5,511 nt of DNA. Source: Deltaproteobacteria bacterium (GTDB taxonomy: Bacteria > Desulfobacterota > DSM-4660 > Desulfatiglandales > Desulfatiglandaceae). Under the pieces are notes generated by a model. It worked only from the letters and a program-made list of their open reading frames with translations, ran no database searches and was not told where the DNA came from. The DNA is taken from positions 1 to 5,511 of the forward strand of contig DUZB01000405.1 of NCBI GenBank assembly GCA_013349725.1, read 5' to 3'. The position numbers and the translations under genes are program-made. This document shows positions 5,245 to 5,511 of this stretch, piece by piece (the stretch's first letter is position 1; each line of letters opens with the position of its first letter).

Positions 5245-5511
5245 AATCCGATCCAGTCTCAGTCCATGCGGAGACCAGCCTGAGGCCATCGAGGATCTGG
5301 TGGATGGACTGGAAAAGGGTTTGGATAAACAGGTCCTTTTAGGGGTCACCGGATCCGGAAAGACCTTTACCGTTGCCCAGGTGATTGCCCGGGTCCAGAG
5401 ACCGGCCCTGGTGATTGCCCCGAACAAGACCCTTGCGGCACAGCTCTACGGGGAGATGAAAAAACTGTTTCCCGATAATGCGGTAGAGTATTTTGTCAGC
5501 TACTATGATTA
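5237..5511 (+). CDS. uvrB: Excinuclease ABC subunit B, N-terminal part
   Basis: UvrB is the damage-verifying helicase-like subunit of nucleotide excision repair; it receives DNA from UvrA and recruits UvrC for incision. The window holds 91 complete codons and two bases of the next, and the frame is open to the right edge. Residues 2-18 ([17 protein letters not shown]) hold the Q-motif-like adenine-recognition region. [10 protein letters not shown] at 36-45 is the Walker A loop with Lys42, and [19 protein letters not shown] (about 58-76) is motif Ia. [10 protein letters not shown] leads into the beta-hairpin that clamps damaged DNA, where the window ends. The ATG at 5237 overlaps the cysS stop by 8 bp in another frame. 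A cysS-uvrB pair suggests shared transcription rather than functional partnership. No SOS (LexA) box is apparent immediately upstream, as expected if it is read from within cysS. Confidence 0.96.
   Translation, partial: MFEIRSSLSPCGDQPEAIEDLVDGLEKGLDKQVLLGVTGSGKTFTVAQVIARVQRPALVIAPNKTLAAQLYGEMKKLFPDNAVEYFVSYYD

Noticed and set aside
5068..5427. 119-codon open frame on the - strand
   Set aside because: It lies opposite the cysS end and uvrB start, whose conserved motifs fix the + strand as coding.

Overview
All genes in this window lie on the + strand, and the composition looks moderate in GC. The set points to a Gram-negative bacterium. GmhA makes the heptose precursor of lipopolysaccharide inner core, IspF belongs to the MEP isoprenoid pathway, SelA is the bacterial selenocysteine enzyme, and UvrB belongs to bacterial excision repair. 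SelA, a small FmdB zinc ribbon and intergenic short-period repeats fit an anaerobe of the Desulfobacterota (former Deltaproteobacteria). That placement is inferred from gene content and style, not from a marker gene.

Layout: (1) the C-terminal part of selA, cut by the left edge; (2) gmhA, starting at a TTG two bases after the selA stop and so tightly coupled to it; (3) a 146-bp gap with an inverted repeat built from 9-nt units; (4) a 317-aa conserved protein of unknown function, possibly distantly related to deoxyhypusine synthase; (5) a 63-bp gap with 7-nt tandem repeats that begin inside the stop region of the preceding gene; (6) a 75-aa FmdB-type zinc-ribbon protein; (7) ispF, from a TTG start; (8) a 429-bp gene-free stretch dominated by a 173-bp two-part palindrome with perfect 28-bp outer arms; (9) cysS, from a GTG start; (10) the first 91 codons of uvrB, overlapping cysS by 8 bp and cut by the right edge.

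Most of the content is housekeeping: selenocysteine-tRNA formation, cysteinyl-tRNA formation, isoprenoid precursors, LPS heptose and DNA repair. selA-gmhA and cysS-uvrB are probably translationally coupled pairs, and fmdB-ispF are only 31 bp apart. Half of the six visible start codons are not ATG (TTG, TTG, GTG), and each of these has a strong Shine-Dalgarno sequence.

The least explained items are the palindrome between ispF and cysS, including a 10-nt match between its apical loop and the cysS upstream region, and the 317-aa conserved protein. I see no CRISPR array, tRNA, rRNA, transposase or defence system. No convincing sigma-70 promoter or intrinsic terminator could be identified by eye.
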